Position numbers and translations under genes: made by a program. Positions 8,639-17,526 of a stretch of 64,000 nucleotides of DNA are shown here, piece after piece; the stretch's first letter is position 1; every line of letters begins with the position of its first letter. The DNA is from Fodinibius salinus (lineage in GTDB: Bacteria > Bacteroidota > Rhodothermia > Balneolales > Balneolaceae), in NCBI RefSeq assembly GCF_008124865.1, contig NZ_VNHY01000003.1, positions 62,001 to 126,000 of the forward strand, read 5' to 3'. A model generated the notes under the pieces. That model worked only from the letters and a program-made list of their open reading frames with translations, was not told where the DNA came from and ran no database searches.

Positions 8639-8661
8639 CATCCCGGAGCTCTCGCGGGATG
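8639..8661. repeat. Short inverted repeat after the hydrolase
   Basis: CATCCCG / CGGGATG (8639-8645 and 8655-8661), 7 bp with a 9-base loop, lies about 75 bases after the hydrolase stop. No T-run follows it. It may be a weak terminator or an RNA-stabilising hairpin; otherwise this 230-base gap shows nothing notable. Confidence 0.35.
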
Positions 8662-8793
8662 CAGATGCACCATTCTACACGGAACGGATTATAGTAGTAA
8701 AAAATATCATTTAGGATGACAGTAGTTGCTTCTCAGAATTTGTCTTTAGATTTTAAATTTCTTTAACAGAAAGAATGCAACCCTATTTTATTG

Positions 8794-9219
8794 ATGGCTA
8801 TGGATATTACAAGCAAAGAAATAACCGTTGAGGCCGAGGGATTTTCGGACATCAAAAATATTACCAATGAGGTACAGCGATTTGTTGCCGAGAGTAAGTT
8901 CAGAGAGGGAATCATCCATATTTTCCCAATAGGATCGACAGCGTCTATTTCGACTATCGAATTTGAGCCGGCACTTGTTCAGGATATGCAAGACAAGCTC
9001 GATGAGTTTGCGTCTCGTGATCAAACCACTCGTCATGGCCAGACCTGGGGCGACGATAATGGGTTTTCGCATATGCGTGCCACCATGATGGGCCCGGGCA
9101 TTACAGTGCCGCTGCACGAGGGTAAGCCGGTATTGGGTACTTGGCAACAGATAGTGATCATTAATCACGATAATAAACCAAGAGAGCGACGTATTTTTTT
9201 GCAGGTGATGGGGCAGTAA
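8794..9219 (+). CDS. YjbQ/UPF0047 family protein
   Basis: This is a 141-residue protein of the YjbQ family, often annotated as secondary thiamine-phosphate synthase because some members complement thiE mutants weakly; the true role is unsettled. The conserved block HGQTWGDDNGFSHMRATMMG, followed by VPLHEGKPVLGTWQQI, is the family signature and carries the His and Glu residues thought to bind a metal. Usual length is 130-140. The start is ATG at 8794; a TTG one codon earlier and an ATG at 8800 are alternatives. It precedes dnaE by 130 bases on the same strand. Confidence 0.9.
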   Translation: MAMDITSKEITVEAEGFSDIKNITNEVQRFVAESKFREGIIHIFPIGSTASISTIEFEPALVQDMQDKLDEFASRDQTTRHGQTWGDDNGFSHMRATMMGPGITVPLHEGKPVLGTWQQIVIINHDNKPRERRIFLQVMGQ

Positions 9220-9232
9220 GTACAGTAATAAT

Positions 9233-9247
9233 CAAGTTTTAAACTTG
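9233..9247. promoter_or_regulatory. Palindrome upstream of dnaE
   Basis: CAAGTTT-T-AAACTTG is a perfect 7-bp dyad around one base, starting 13 bases after the yjbQ-like gene and about 105 bases before the dnaE ATG. It could be an operator; no regulator is assigned. Confidence 0.3.
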
Positions 9248-9263
9248 GGTCAGCAGGTTAATT

Positions 9264-9298
9264 TTGGTCCAAAAATTTCAAATCATCTCTTAATTTTG
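9264..9298 (+). promoter_or_regulatory. dnaE: Possible promoter of dnaE
   Basis: TAATTTTG at 9291-9298 matches the Bacteroidota -7 element TAnnTTTG. A TTG at 9264-9266 lies 24 bases upstream, one base outside the usual 17-23 spacing. The predicted transcript start would be about 45-50 bases before the ATG at 9353. Confidence 0.3.
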
Positions 9299-9352
9299 CG
9301 TCTCAGAAATCGTATAATAATTAGACGATCAGACTTTAATAAATCCGCCTGA

Positions 9353-12300
9353 ATGAATTTTTCACACCTCCATAATCATACGCAATTTAGCATGCTTGAC
9401 GGTGCCGCCGGCATCGAACAGCTCATCAAGAAATCCAAGAGGCATGGGATGCCGGGGATTGCTATTACCGACCATGGTAACATGTTTGGAGTTCCTGAGT
9501 TTGTCAATGAAGCGCACAAACATGATGTAAAACCGATTATTGGATGTGAGTTTTATATTACGCCCTCGGGAATGGATGACAAGCAGGACCGTACACGCTA
9601 TCACCAAGTACTGCTGGCCAAAAACATGACCGGATATCGGAATCTCTCAAAGCTTTGTTCGCTGGGCTATACTGAGGGCATGTACTATAAGCCGCGCATC
9701 GACAAGGAGACGCTGGCCGAACATGCTGAGGGACTCATTGCTACTACCTGCTGTATTGCCAGTGAGATTAATCAGACCCTCATCAACGGTGAAGAAAAAG
9801 ATGCCCGCGCCTTGTTTGAATGGTATTTAGATATATTTGGGGATGATTATTATGTAGAATTACAGCGGCACGGCCTTGAAGATCAAAATCGTTGTAACGA
9901 GACGCTTGTTAAATGGGCCAAGGAGTATAACGTAAAGATGATTGCAACCAACGATTGCCACTATGTGGAGGAGGAAGACTCTGAGGCACACGATATTCTG
10001 CTGGCCCTGCAGACTAACGCAGACATTGATGACCCCAATCGTTTTCGCTTTACTGATGATGATAACAACCTGAATACTGATTTTTATCTGAAGACGCCCG
10101 AGGAGATGAAAGAGTTGTTCAGCGATCTCCCTGAGGCTATTGACAATACCAACGAGATCATCGAGAAGATTGATGATATAGAGCTCAGTTCGGATCTGCT
10201 GCTGCCCCACTACAGTATTCCCGACGAGTATGACTCGATGTATGATTACCTTCGTCAACTGACCTATGAAGGTGCTAAGGAGCGGTATGGCGAAGTTAGA
10301 CAAGATGTAAGCGAACGCATTGAGCAAGAGCTTAACATCATCAAAGAGATGGACTTTGTGGGCTACTTTTTAATTACACAGGATTTTACCACCGAGGCCC
10401 GAAAGCGCGATGTGTTTGTAGGACCGGGACGAGGTTCGGCCGCCGGGTCTATCGTGGCGTATTGTCTGGGGATTATCAATATCGATCCGTTACGGCACGA
10501 TTTGCTGTTTGAGCGATTTCTGAATCCTGAGCGCGTAAGTCCACCTGATATTGATATCGACTTTGATGACAGCGGGCGACAGGAGGTTATCGACTATGTG
10601 GTTGAAGAGTACGGCCGGGACAACGTTGCGCAAATTGTGACCTATGGTACCATGAAGGCCAAAACGGCTATCCGCGATGTGGGGCGTGTGCTGGGTGTGC
10701 CGCTACAGGAGGTAGATCGGATTACCAAGATGTTTCCTGATGGTCCCTCGCTCAACGAGTTTGAAGACGTGCTTGATACGCAGAAAAATCCCGAGTCGGC
10801 TAATGACATTCAAGAGCTTTTTGAGCATCCCGATCCACAGATTCAGAAGATGATGCGTTTTGCTCGCACGCTGGAAGGTTCGGCTCGGCAGACGGGCGTC
10901 CACGCAGCTGGGGTTATTATCGCACCGGGCGAAATAAGCGAATATGTGCCCGTGGCGCTATCGAAAGACAAAGAGCTGATTACTCAGTACGACGGACCCA
11001 ATGCCGAAGATTGTGGTTTGCTGAAGATGGACTTTCTGGGATTGAAGACCCTGTCAATCCTAAAAACCTCCATCAAATATATCGAAGAGAATCACGGGGA
11101 GCACTGGGAGTTAGATGACATTCCCGAAGATGATGAAAAGACGTTTGAGCTTTATCAGCAAGGCAATACCATTGGCACCTTCCAGTTTGAGTCCGACGGC
11201 ATGCGGAAGTATCTGAAACAGCTGAAGCCGACTGAGCTGGATGATTTAATTGCCATGAACGCTCTCTATCGGCCGGGTCCCATGCAGTTTATCCCCGAAT
11301 ATATTGATCGCAAGCACGACCGGTCGGAGGTAGAGTATCCACATCCCGACCTAAAAGAACTGCTGGAGCCGACCTACGGTATCATGATTTACCAGGAGCA
11401 GATTATGAAAGCGGCTCAAATTATTGCCGACTATTCGCTGGGTGAAGCAGATCTGCTGCGGCGTGCGATGGGCAAGAAGAAGCAGAAAGTGATGGCTGAG
11501 CAGCGTGAAATTTTTACTGAAAAAGCCATTAATAATGGAGTCTCCGAAGAGAAGGCCGAAGAGATTTTCGACATCATGGCCGAGTTTGCCAATTATGGAT
11601 TTAACAAGTCACACTCGGCAGCCTATTCAGTGGTGGCCTATCAAACAGCTTTTTTCAAGGCCAACTATCCCGCCGAATACATGGCAGCAGTGCTCACGCA
11701 CAACATGGGGGATATTGATAAAGTCTCGAAGTTTATTGAAGAGTGTTATCGCAATGATATTACCGTAGATCCACCGGATATTAATAACGGGGCCGGGAAA
11801 TTTGTAGCGGTTGATGGTCGTATTCAATACGGCATGGAAGCTATTAAAGGTGTGGGGTCTAATGCTGTTCAGGAGGTTGTAAAAGAACGAAGGGAGAACG
11901 GCAAGTTTGAATCCATCTTTGATTTTGCTCGCCGTATTGATTCGCGTGTCTGTAACAAACGAACACTCGAAAGCTTGTTCCAGGCCGGTGCTTTTGATGG
12001 GTTAAATCCCAACCGCCGTCAGCTGCTGCAGCATATGGAGGTGATCATCAGTTACGGGTCGCGGGTGCAGGAGATGGAGGATTCCAATCAGTCAGATTTG
12101 TTTGGCGAAGGTGAAGACAGCAGTTCGGCTATTGATGAGCCCGAATTTGATCCTATTGAGCGGTGGTCAAACATGGAGCGGCTGAACAAAGAGCGAGAGT
12201 TGATTGGGTTTTACTTGAGTGGGCATCCACTGGATAAATACAGCGAAGATTTGCAAATGTTTTGCTCTCATACCCTTGATTCTGATGAGTTGGAAAAGCT

Positions 12301-12835
12301 AGATGATCGGACGGATATTCGTGCTGCCGGTATAATTACGGATGTGAGCCGAGTGACTGATAAAAAGGGACGCCCCTTTGCCTTTTTAGAAATGGAAGAC
12401 CGGCAGGGCAAGGTAGAAGTAGTGGCTTTTAATGATGTTTATGATAGTAACCTGGGTATGATTCAGGAGGATACACGGGTGGTAGTGGATGGCAGTTTTG
12501 ACTCATCCCGAGGCAAACTTCAGATTATTGCGAACAATTTTGAACGGATAGAAAGTATGCGCGAGAAATATCAGGATCAAATTGAGCTTCAGATCGACAT
12601 TGATACCAATTTTGTTACGGATGATGAACTGGAAGAGATGGCCAAGCTGTTTGGTCGGCACCGCGGCGAAACGAATGTCAGTTTTAATGTGCTTAGTCAA
12701 GAGGCCAAACGACCGTTTCGGATGAATGTGCGCAAGTTTGTTGTAGATCCCAATGAGCAGTTACTCAGCGGTTTAAAATCGCTGGTAGGCGAAGAGGCGG
12801 TTGCCCTGCAACGCAATAAAACCAACGGAAGGTAA
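9353..12835 (+). CDS. dnaE: DNA polymerase III alpha subunit
   Basis: This is the replicative polymerase subunit, 1160 residues, the normal size for the DnaE1 type. The PHP domain starts at once (HLHNHTQFSMLDGA, residues 5-18) and keeps the metal-type histidines, suggesting an intact PHP site. The palm has GPGRGSAAGS at 357-366 and PDIDIDFDD at 398-406, with the catalytic aspartates at 401 and 403 as in E. coli. The third aspartate falls in the LLKMDFLGLKTL segment. A tandem HhH region follows around residues 840-890 and an OB fold near 990-1060 (IRAAGIITDVSRVTDKKGRP). The last 100 residues resemble the tau-binding end. It is preceded by a tentative promoter and followed by trxA 124 bases later. 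Confidence 0.98.
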   Translation: MNFSHLHNHTQFSMLDGAAGIEQLIKKSKRHGMPGIAITDHGNMFGVPEFVNEAHKHDVKPIIGCEFYITPSGMDDKQDRTRYHQVLLAKNMTGYRNLSKLCSLGYTEGMYYKPRIDKETLAEHAEGLIATTCCIASEINQTLINGEEKDARALFEWYLDIFGDDYYVELQRHGLEDQNRCNETLVKWAKEYNVKMIATNDCHYVEEEDSEAHDILLALQTNADIDDPNRFRFTDDDNNLNTDFYLKTPEEMKELFSDLPEAIDNTNEIIEKIDDIELSSDLLLPHYSIPDEYDSMYDYLRQLTYEGAKERYGEVRQDVSERIEQELNIIKEMDFVGYFLITQDFTTEARKRDVFVGPGRGSAAGSIVAYCLGIINIDPLRHDLLFERFLNPERVSPPDIDIDFDDSGRQEVIDYVVEEYGRDNVAQIVTYGTMKAKTAIRDVGRVLGVPLQEVDRITKMFPDGPSLNEFEDVLDTQKNPESANDIQELFEHPDPQIQKMMRFARTLEGSARQTGVHAAGVIIAPGEISEYVPVALSKDKELITQYDGPNAEDCGLLKMDFLGLKTLSILKTSIKYIEENHGEHWELDDIPEDDEKTFELYQQGNTIGTFQFESDGMRKYLKQLKPTELDDLIAMNALYRPGPMQFIPEYIDRKHDRSEVEYPHPDLKELLEPTYGIMIYQEQIMKAAQIIADYSLGEADLLRRAMGKKKQKVMAEQREIFTEKAINNGVSEEKAEEIFDIMAEFANYGFNKSHSAAYSVVAYQTAFFKANYPAEYMAAVLTHNMGDIDKVSKFIEECYRNDITVDPPDINNGAGKFVAVDGRIQYGMEAIKGVGSNAVQEVVKERRENGKFESIFDFARRIDSRVCNKRTLESLFQAGAFDGLNPNRRQLLQHMEVIISYGSRVQEMEDSNQSDLFGEGEDSSSAIDEPEFDPIERWSNMERLNKERELIGFYLSGHPLDKYSEDLQMFCSHTLDSDELEKLDDRTDIRAAGIITDVSRVTDKKGRPFAFLEMEDRQGKVEVVAFNDVYDSNLGMIQEDTRVVVDGSFDSSRGKLQIIANNFERIESMREKYQDQIELQIDIDTNFVTDDELEEMAKLFGRHRGETNVSFNVLSQEAKRPFRMNVRKFVVDPNEQLLSGLKSLVGEEAVALQRNKTNGR

Positions 12836-12959
12836 GATAAGTTTTTGTAATCTCATCCATAATAAAGATTGATGTGAAAATCTGATTGCTTTATCCGATA
12901 TTAAGCTGTTGGATTTTTAGAGAACACCTTAATTAAATGTAGAACTTGAAGGTATAATT

Positions 12960-13292
12960 ATGAGTAAAGCTTTAGAACTTACAGATGATTCGTTTGAAGA
13001 CGAGGTTGTAAATGCAGAATCAGGTACTCCGGTGCTTGTTGATTTCTGGGCGGAATGGTGCGGCCCCTGTAAAATGGTCGGTCCCGTAGTTGAAGAACTT
13101 GCAGATGAATTTGAAGGACAGGCTAAAGTTGGAAAGGTTGATGTTGATTCCAATCCTGAGCTTTCTACCAAATACGGTATTCGAAGTATTCCGGCACTTC
13201 TTATCTTTAAAGATGGCGAAGTTGTCGATCAGATCGTAGGTGCGGTACCCAAAGCCAAACTTAAAAAGCAGCTAGAAGCGCAAGTTAACTAG
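12960..13292 (+). CDS. trxA: Thioredoxin
   Basis: A 110-residue cytoplasmic thioredoxin with the standard WCGPC active site (Cys34 and Cys37) inside LVDFWAEWCGPCK, and the cis-proline segment RSIPALLIFKDG. It reduces protein disulfides using thioredoxin reductase, which is not in this window. There is no signal peptide. A strong terminator follows, so it ends a transcript; the 124-base gap to dnaE could hold its own promoter. Confidence 0.98.
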   Translation: MSKALELTDDSFEDEVVNAESGTPVLVDFWAEWCGPCKMVGPVVEELADEFEGQAKVGKVDVDSNPELSTKYGIRSIPALLIFKDGEVVDQIVGAVPKAKLKKQLEAQVN

Positions 13293-13318
13293 AAGTTGCT
13301 AACATATTAGATATTTCT

Positions 13319-13344
13319 AGGCGGTGCTTGCACCGCCTTTTTTA
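13319..13344 (+). terminator. Rho-independent terminator of trxA
   Basis: AGGCGGTG / CACCGCCT (13319-13326 and 13331-13338) with a 4-base loop and a run of six T, 26 bases after the trxA stop. Confidence 0.93.
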
Positions 13345-13418
13345 TTGATCCTAAAGGTAGAAATTGTTCTTGACGGTGTGCTGAATTTATTCAGGATTGG
13401 TTAAAGGGAGAATACTTA

Positions 13419-13832
13419 TCAGTTATCAAGTTGGAAACTGAGCATTGTTTTAGTGCCTCCCTCCAAAAATTGGACATCATCAGCATATTGTCTCATCAAG
13501 TAAATACCGCGGCCGCCTTCATTTAGTAAATTCTCCTCTTCCAGTGGGTCTGGGATTTCTCCAGGATCAAAACCTTCGCCTTCATCACGAATGTGAATAA
13601 TTAGTTTCCCATCCTTAAGAACGGTTGACAGATATACATTCTTCTCCGGGTTTTGTTCGTTGCCGTGAAGAATGGCGTTATTGACAGCTTCACTTATGGC
13701 AAGCATTATCCGATCCGAATCGCCGTCGTCCAGCGAAGCCCATGTTGTAAGCTCTTCAACAAAAGGCTCGATCTGTGTCATAGCATCAAAAGAAGATGGC
13801 AGTACCAGTTTCTTTTCATCACTTTTGGACAT
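13419..13832 (-). CDS. RsbW/SpoIIAB-like ATP-binding protein
   Basis: This is a 137-residue single-domain GHKL ATPase of the anti-sigma-factor kinase type (HATPase_c_2). The N box is EAVNNAILHGN (around residues 49-59), the G1 box DEGEGFDP (about 83-90) and the G2 box GGRGIYLM (about 106-113). Relatives act either as serine kinases on anti-anti-sigma (STAS) proteins or as anti-sigma factors in partner-switching systems. No STAS protein, PP2C phosphatase or sigma factor is adjacent, so the partner is elsewhere. It lies 43 bases downstream of the glutamate dehydrogenase gene on the same strand. Confidence 0.88.
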   Translation of the reverse strand: MSKSDEKKLVLPSSFDAMTQIEPFVEELTTWASLDDGDSDRIMLAISEAVNNAILHGNEQNPEKNVYLSTVLKDGKLIIHIRDEGEGFDPGEIPDPLEEENLLNEGGRGIYLMRQYADDVQFLEGGTKTMLSFQLDN

Positions 13833-13875
13833 AGGGCAAGATTAAGAATGAACATTCCCAGAGAGTTACAATAAG

Positions 13876-15183
13876 TTAGGCATATAAGCCACGTCTTTTA
13901 AGGGTCATTGCTACTTTATTAATTCCAAATACGTAGGCCGCCTGACGCAGAGTAATATCATATTTCTCTTTGGTCTTAAACAACTGATCAAAAGCATCAC
14001 GCATCATTCGGTTAAGACGGCGGTTAACGCGTTCTTCAGTCCAGAAATATCCCTGTCTATCCTGCACCCATTCAAAATATGAAACCGTAACACCACCGGC
14101 ATTAGCCAGAATGTCGGGTACGACCATAATACCTTTGCTTTCGAGGATACCATCAGCATTGGCAGTGACAGGACCATTGGCGCCCTCTGCAATAATACGG
14201 GCATTAATATCACTGGCATTTTCGCGGTTTATTTGATCTTCTTTGGCAGCAGGAATAAGGACGTCGCATTCGATTTGTAGCAGTTCTTCGTTAGTGATCT
14301 CTTCGGCTTCAGGATATCCTTCCAGCGAACCGTCATTTTCTTCAGCGTATTCTAGTGCCTTGGGGATGTCGATTCCATTTTCGTTATAATATCCCCCGGC
14401 AATATCACTGATAGCTACTACTTTGGCTCCCTGTTCGTACATAAGTTCTGCGGTTACCGAGCCAACATTTCCAAATCCTTGTACAGCGACCGTGCAGTTA
14501 TTAGGCAGAATTCCTTTTTTGTTGAGTGCAGCTAGCGTAACGGTAACAACACCTCGGCCCGTAGCTTTTTTACGTCCGTATGATCCACCTAAAATAATGG
14601 GTTTTCCGGTTACAACCGCCGTTTCGGTTTTGTGCGCATTCATGCTGTAAGTATCCATAATCCAGGCCATAATCTGCTCGTCGGTATTCATATCCGGAGC
14701 AGGGATATCACGGTCGGGTCCAAACACTTCAAGCATATTCGCAGTATAGCGGCGCGTCAGGCGTTCGAGTTCGCCATCTGAAAGTTCGTTGGGATCACAT
14801 CGTACACCACCTTTGGCTCCGCCGAAGGGTACGTTTACAATGGCACATTTCCAGGTCATCCATGCGGCCAGGGCATTAACTTCTTCCAGATTAACATCGG
14901 GCGAATAGCGAATGCCACCTTTTGAAGGGCCAAGTATATTATTGTGAATTACGCGATATCCCTGAAACACTCTGATGTTTCCTGAATCCATCAAAATGGG
15001 AACAGAAACAGTTACTTGCTTGACTGGGCTCGAAAGGTATTGAAACATTCCTTCATCAAGATCCAATATTTCCGCGGCAAAACGGAACCGTTCCATCATA
15101 GATTCGAAAGGCGATTCCTCGTCAAGCTTCGGACCAGGTTCTTTATAATATCCGGCACCGCTATTGTTTTTTTTATTAGGCAT
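13876..15183 (-). CDS. gdhA: Glutamate dehydrogenase (Glu/Leu/Phe/Val family)
   Basis: This 435-residue enzyme interconverts glutamate and 2-oxoglutarate plus ammonia. The substrate domain carries GPSKGGIRY (Lys88) and PFGGAKGGVR with catalytic Lys124. The Rossmann domain has VQGFGNVGS. The length matches the hexameric small GDHs of the Bacillus GudB/RocG and archaeal type rather than the 450-residue E. coli type, so coenzyme preference (NAD or NADP) is open. Members acting on leucine or phenylalanine are shorter and lack parts of this pattern. The gene is read away from the HNH gene across a 329-base gap. Confidence 0.93.
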   Translation of the reverse strand: MPNKKNNSGAGYYKEPGPKLDEESPFESMMERFRFAAEILDLDEGMFQYLSSPVKQVTVSVPILMDSGNIRVFQGYRVIHNNILGPSKGGIRYSPDVNLEEVNALAAWMTWKCAIVNVPFGGAKGGVRCDPNELSDGELERLTRRYTANMLEVFGPDRDIPAPDMNTDEQIMAWIMDTYSMNAHKTETAVVTGKPIILGGSYGRKKATGRGVVTVTLAALNKKGILPNNCTVAVQGFGNVGSVTAELMYEQGAKVVAISDIAGGYYNENGIDIPKALEYAEENDGSLEGYPEAEEITNEELLQIECDVLIPAAKEDQINRENASDINARIIAEGANGPVTANADGILESKGIMVVPDILANAGGVTVSYFEWVQDRQGYFWTEERVNRRLNRMMRDAFDQLFKTKEKYDITLRQAAYVFGINKVAMTLKRRGLYA

Positions 15184-15512
15184 AAAGAATAACTAAATAT
15201 AGTCTTTTAGTTGTGTTTAAAGGGACGAATCGTGTAAATAATATTTATGTAATCCACTTTGTTAAATGACCCCAAATTTATAAAAAATTCGGTGATGATA
15301 TTAGTTAGATTTATAACTATTAATTTTTGACGTGATGCCTATGATCATCTGTTTCAACTAAATTAGTTTTCGGCTTTATCCACTTTACAAAATTGTAATG
15401 TTCCACTGTGGGGGTTGCATTTATACAAAATTTAATGTTGATTCTACACATTAAAAGTTAATAGTATGTTCGCAAGGCTTTTTGCAACTGGCAACAGTCA
15501 AAGTAGATTGTT
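15184..15512. other. Intergenic region between gdh and the HNH gene (329 bases)
   Basis: An A+T-rich gap that should carry two divergent promoters. TAAATTTG on the minus strand (15273-15280) matches a -7 TAnnTTTG element for gdh, but no TTG sits 17-23 bases upstream of it. A 13-base palindrome AACTAA-A-TTAGTT is at 15356-15368. I see no small open frame with coding character, no RNA gene and no terminator. Confidence 0.5.
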
Positions 15513-16016
15513 ATGGATGCACGAGTTTTGGTTCTAAATAAGGATTATCAACCGCTGAGTATTTGCTCGGTACATCGGTCTATTAAACTGCTGTTTTTAG
15601 ATAAGGCAGAAATGGTGCACGATTATCCCGAGCGCAAGGTTCGTACTGTCTCTAAAGAATATGATTATCCTTCCGTAATTCGTCTGCGTCGCTTCATTAA
15701 TATTCCGTATAATAAAATTGTACTTACGCGGCATAACATTATGAAGCGTGATGCCAAGACCTGTCAATACTGTGGATCTTCACATAATCTGACTATTGAT
15801 CATGTAGTACCGAAAAGTCGGGGTGGCAAAGACACCTGGGAAAATCTGGTGACGGCTTGTGATGAGTGTAATGTAAAGAAGGGAAATCGTACGCCGGAAG
15901 AGGCCACTATGCCGTTGAAGAAAAAGCCCTATCGACCTATTCATATTACTTTTTTGCAGTCAATATTGGGTAGTGTAGAAGAAGATTGGAAACCCTATCT
16001 TTATATGACGAATTGA
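15513..16016 (+). CDS. HNH endonuclease family protein
   Basis: This 167-residue protein has an HNH nuclease motif in the second half. A zinc knuckle is formed by Cys84-x2-Cys87 (CQYC) and Cys116-x2-Cys119 (CDEC). Asp96-His97 in TIDHVVPKSRGG and Asn111 in WENLVTAC are the HNH core. The first 70 residues (VLVLNKDYQPLSICSVHRSI, then RLRRFI) are a conserved domain found before HNH in a widespread, chromosomally encoded family of unknown biological role. It is not linked to a methylase, phage or toxin here, so I do not call it a restriction or defence gene. Confidence 0.9.
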   Translation: MDARVLVLNKDYQPLSICSVHRSIKLLFLDKAEMVHDYPERKVRTVSKEYDYPSVIRLRRFINIPYNKIVLTRHNIMKRDAKTCQYCGSSHNLTIDHVVPKSRGGKDTWENLVTACDECNVKKGNRTPEEATMPLKKKPYRPIHITFLQSILGSVEEDWKPYLYMTN

Positions 16017-16113
16017 GCAAGTTTGTCTTTTATTTTGTTGGTGTTATACTTTGTATTCTCTTCATGAGGTATGCTATATTCCTACAAGTTTGGAACTTTT
16101 GAGATATAAGGAG

Positions 16114-16143
16114 CTATTCATCCAGCTTGGAATAGGTGAATAG
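16114..16143. repeat. Hairpin in the gap before mnmA
   Basis: CTATTCATCC (16114-16123) pairs with GGTGAATAG (16135-16143) apart from one bulged T; outer GAGCT / AGCTC (16111-16115, 16151-16155) may extend the structure. It lies about 95 bases after the HNH gene stop with no T-run, in a 248-base gap that otherwise shows nothing. It could be a weak terminator or a leader structure. Confidence 0.35.
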
Positions 16144-16264
16144 GACTAGTAGCTCTCTTCATAACAAATACATAAAAAATTCGTATTTTTAGGGATACTA
16201 AATGTTTTTTAGCTGATGGATATCAGCATTATCAAAGATAACCAGTCAATAAGAATAAAATACA

Positions 16265-17398
16265 ATGAGTAGCAAAGGACGAGTATTAGTAGCCATGAGC
16301 GGAGGGGTAGACTCTTCGGTTGCGGCGGTGATGCTCAAAGAACAGGGATATGACGTCATCGGAATTACGATGAAAACGTGGGACTACTCCCGCGTGGGTG
16401 GCAAGTCGGATAAAGAGACTGGCTGCTGTACGCTCGAATCGATGAATGATGCCCGTGAAATTGCTGTCAATCATGGATTTAAGCACTTTATTGTGGATAT
16501 CCGTGATGAGTTTGGCGACTGGGTTATCGATCGTTTCGTGGATGATTATATGAGCGGCCGTACGCCCAATCCCTGCGTGCTTTGCAATACACATATCAAA
16601 TGGGCAGCCCTGTTGCGTCGGGCGGATAATCTTGGTTGTGATTATATTGCTACCGGCCACTATGCCAATGTGCGTGAAGAAAATGGGCGGCATATTATTT
16701 CGAAGGGTCTGGACCCCCAAAAAGATCAGTCCTATGCGCTGTGGGGGGTTGAGCAAAAGCATTTAGCGCGCACAATTTTTCCTTTGGGTGACTATGAAAA
16801 AACAGAAATTCGTGATTTGGCCGAAGAGTTTGGGCTCACCAAAGTGGCCGATAAGCCCGATTCCTATGAAATTTGTTTTGTCCCTGATGACAATTATCGT
16901 CGTTTTTTGAAAGATCGTGTAGATGGTCTTGAAGATCGTGTAAAAGGCGGTAAGTTTGTTGATCAGGATGGGAACATTGTAGGAGAGCACGAAGGGTATC
17001 CCTTTTATACCATCGGTCAGCGTCGAGGTCTGGATCTGGCTCTTGGCAAGCGCGTATATGTGACGGATATTAATCCCGATACAAACGTAATTACCATTGG
17101 TGAAAAAGAAGATTTGGTAAGCACTACGTGCCGCGCTAAAAATATTAATCTTAGCAAGTATGGTGAAGTGCCCGGCGGACAAATGGATATAATTGGAAAG
17201 ATCCGCTATAACGATGATGGTGTTATGGGGCAGTTAACCCAACTTGGAGATGATGAAATTGAGGTTGAGTTTCCCACTGGTCGCGAAGCCATAACCCCCG
17301 GACAGGCGGTTGTTTGCTATGAAGGTGACGATGTTGTAGCCGGCGGGTGGATCCACAAGGTCAATGTAGATGCAGACGCGCTATTGCAGAAAGTATAA
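16265..17398 (+). CDS. mnmA: tRNA-specific 2-thiouridylase MnmA
   Basis: This 377-residue enzyme thiolates U34 of tRNA-Lys, -Glu and -Gln, using sulfur delivered by a persulfide relay. The PP-loop SGGVDSSV is at residues 12-19, where ATP adenylates the uridine. The catalytic cysteines are Cys107 in VLCN and Cys204 in YEICFVPDD. An extra Cys104 (NPCVLCN) stands where E. coli has Asp. The tRNA-binding segment with GQRRGLD and the C-terminal beta barrel follow. Length is normal. A strong terminator lies just downstream, so it is a single-gene unit. Confidence 0.97.
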   Translation: MSSKGRVLVAMSGGVDSSVAAVMLKEQGYDVIGITMKTWDYSRVGGKSDKETGCCTLESMNDAREIAVNHGFKHFIVDIRDEFGDWVIDRFVDDYMSGRTPNPCVLCNTHIKWAALLRRADNLGCDYIATGHYANVREENGRHIISKGLDPQKDQSYALWGVEQKHLARTIFPLGDYEKTEIRDLAEEFGLTKVADKPDSYEICFVPDDNYRRFLKDRVDGLEDRVKGGKFVDQDGNIVGEHEGYPFYTIGQRRGLDLALGKRVYVTDINPDTNVITIGEKEDLVSTTCRAKNINLSKYGEVPGGQMDIIGKIRYNDDGVMGQLTQLGDDEIEVEFPTGREAITPGQAVVCYEGDDVVAGGWIHKVNVDADALLQKV

Positions 17399-17423
17399 TT
17401 TTATGACTAGTTCCTCGTTATTT

Positions 17424-17457
17424 AAGCCTGCTCGGTTTTCCGGGTAGGCTTTTTTTA
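17424..17457 (+). terminator. Rho-independent terminator of mnmA
   Basis: AAGCCTGCTCGG pairs with CCGGGTAGGCTT (two G-T wobbles) around a short T loop, and seven T follow. It begins 25 bases after the mnmA stop. Confidence 0.9.
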
Positions 17458-17526
17458 GGTTGAAACATTCTCACCAATTATCCTGTACAACAAAGAGACA
17501 ATTCAAAATTTGAAATCATTTTTACT

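Noticed and set aside
15513-16016. The HNH protein as a restriction or homing endonuclease, or part of a defence system
   Set aside because: No methylase, phage, intron or toxin gene is close, and this two-domain HNH family is widespread as a single chromosomal gene.
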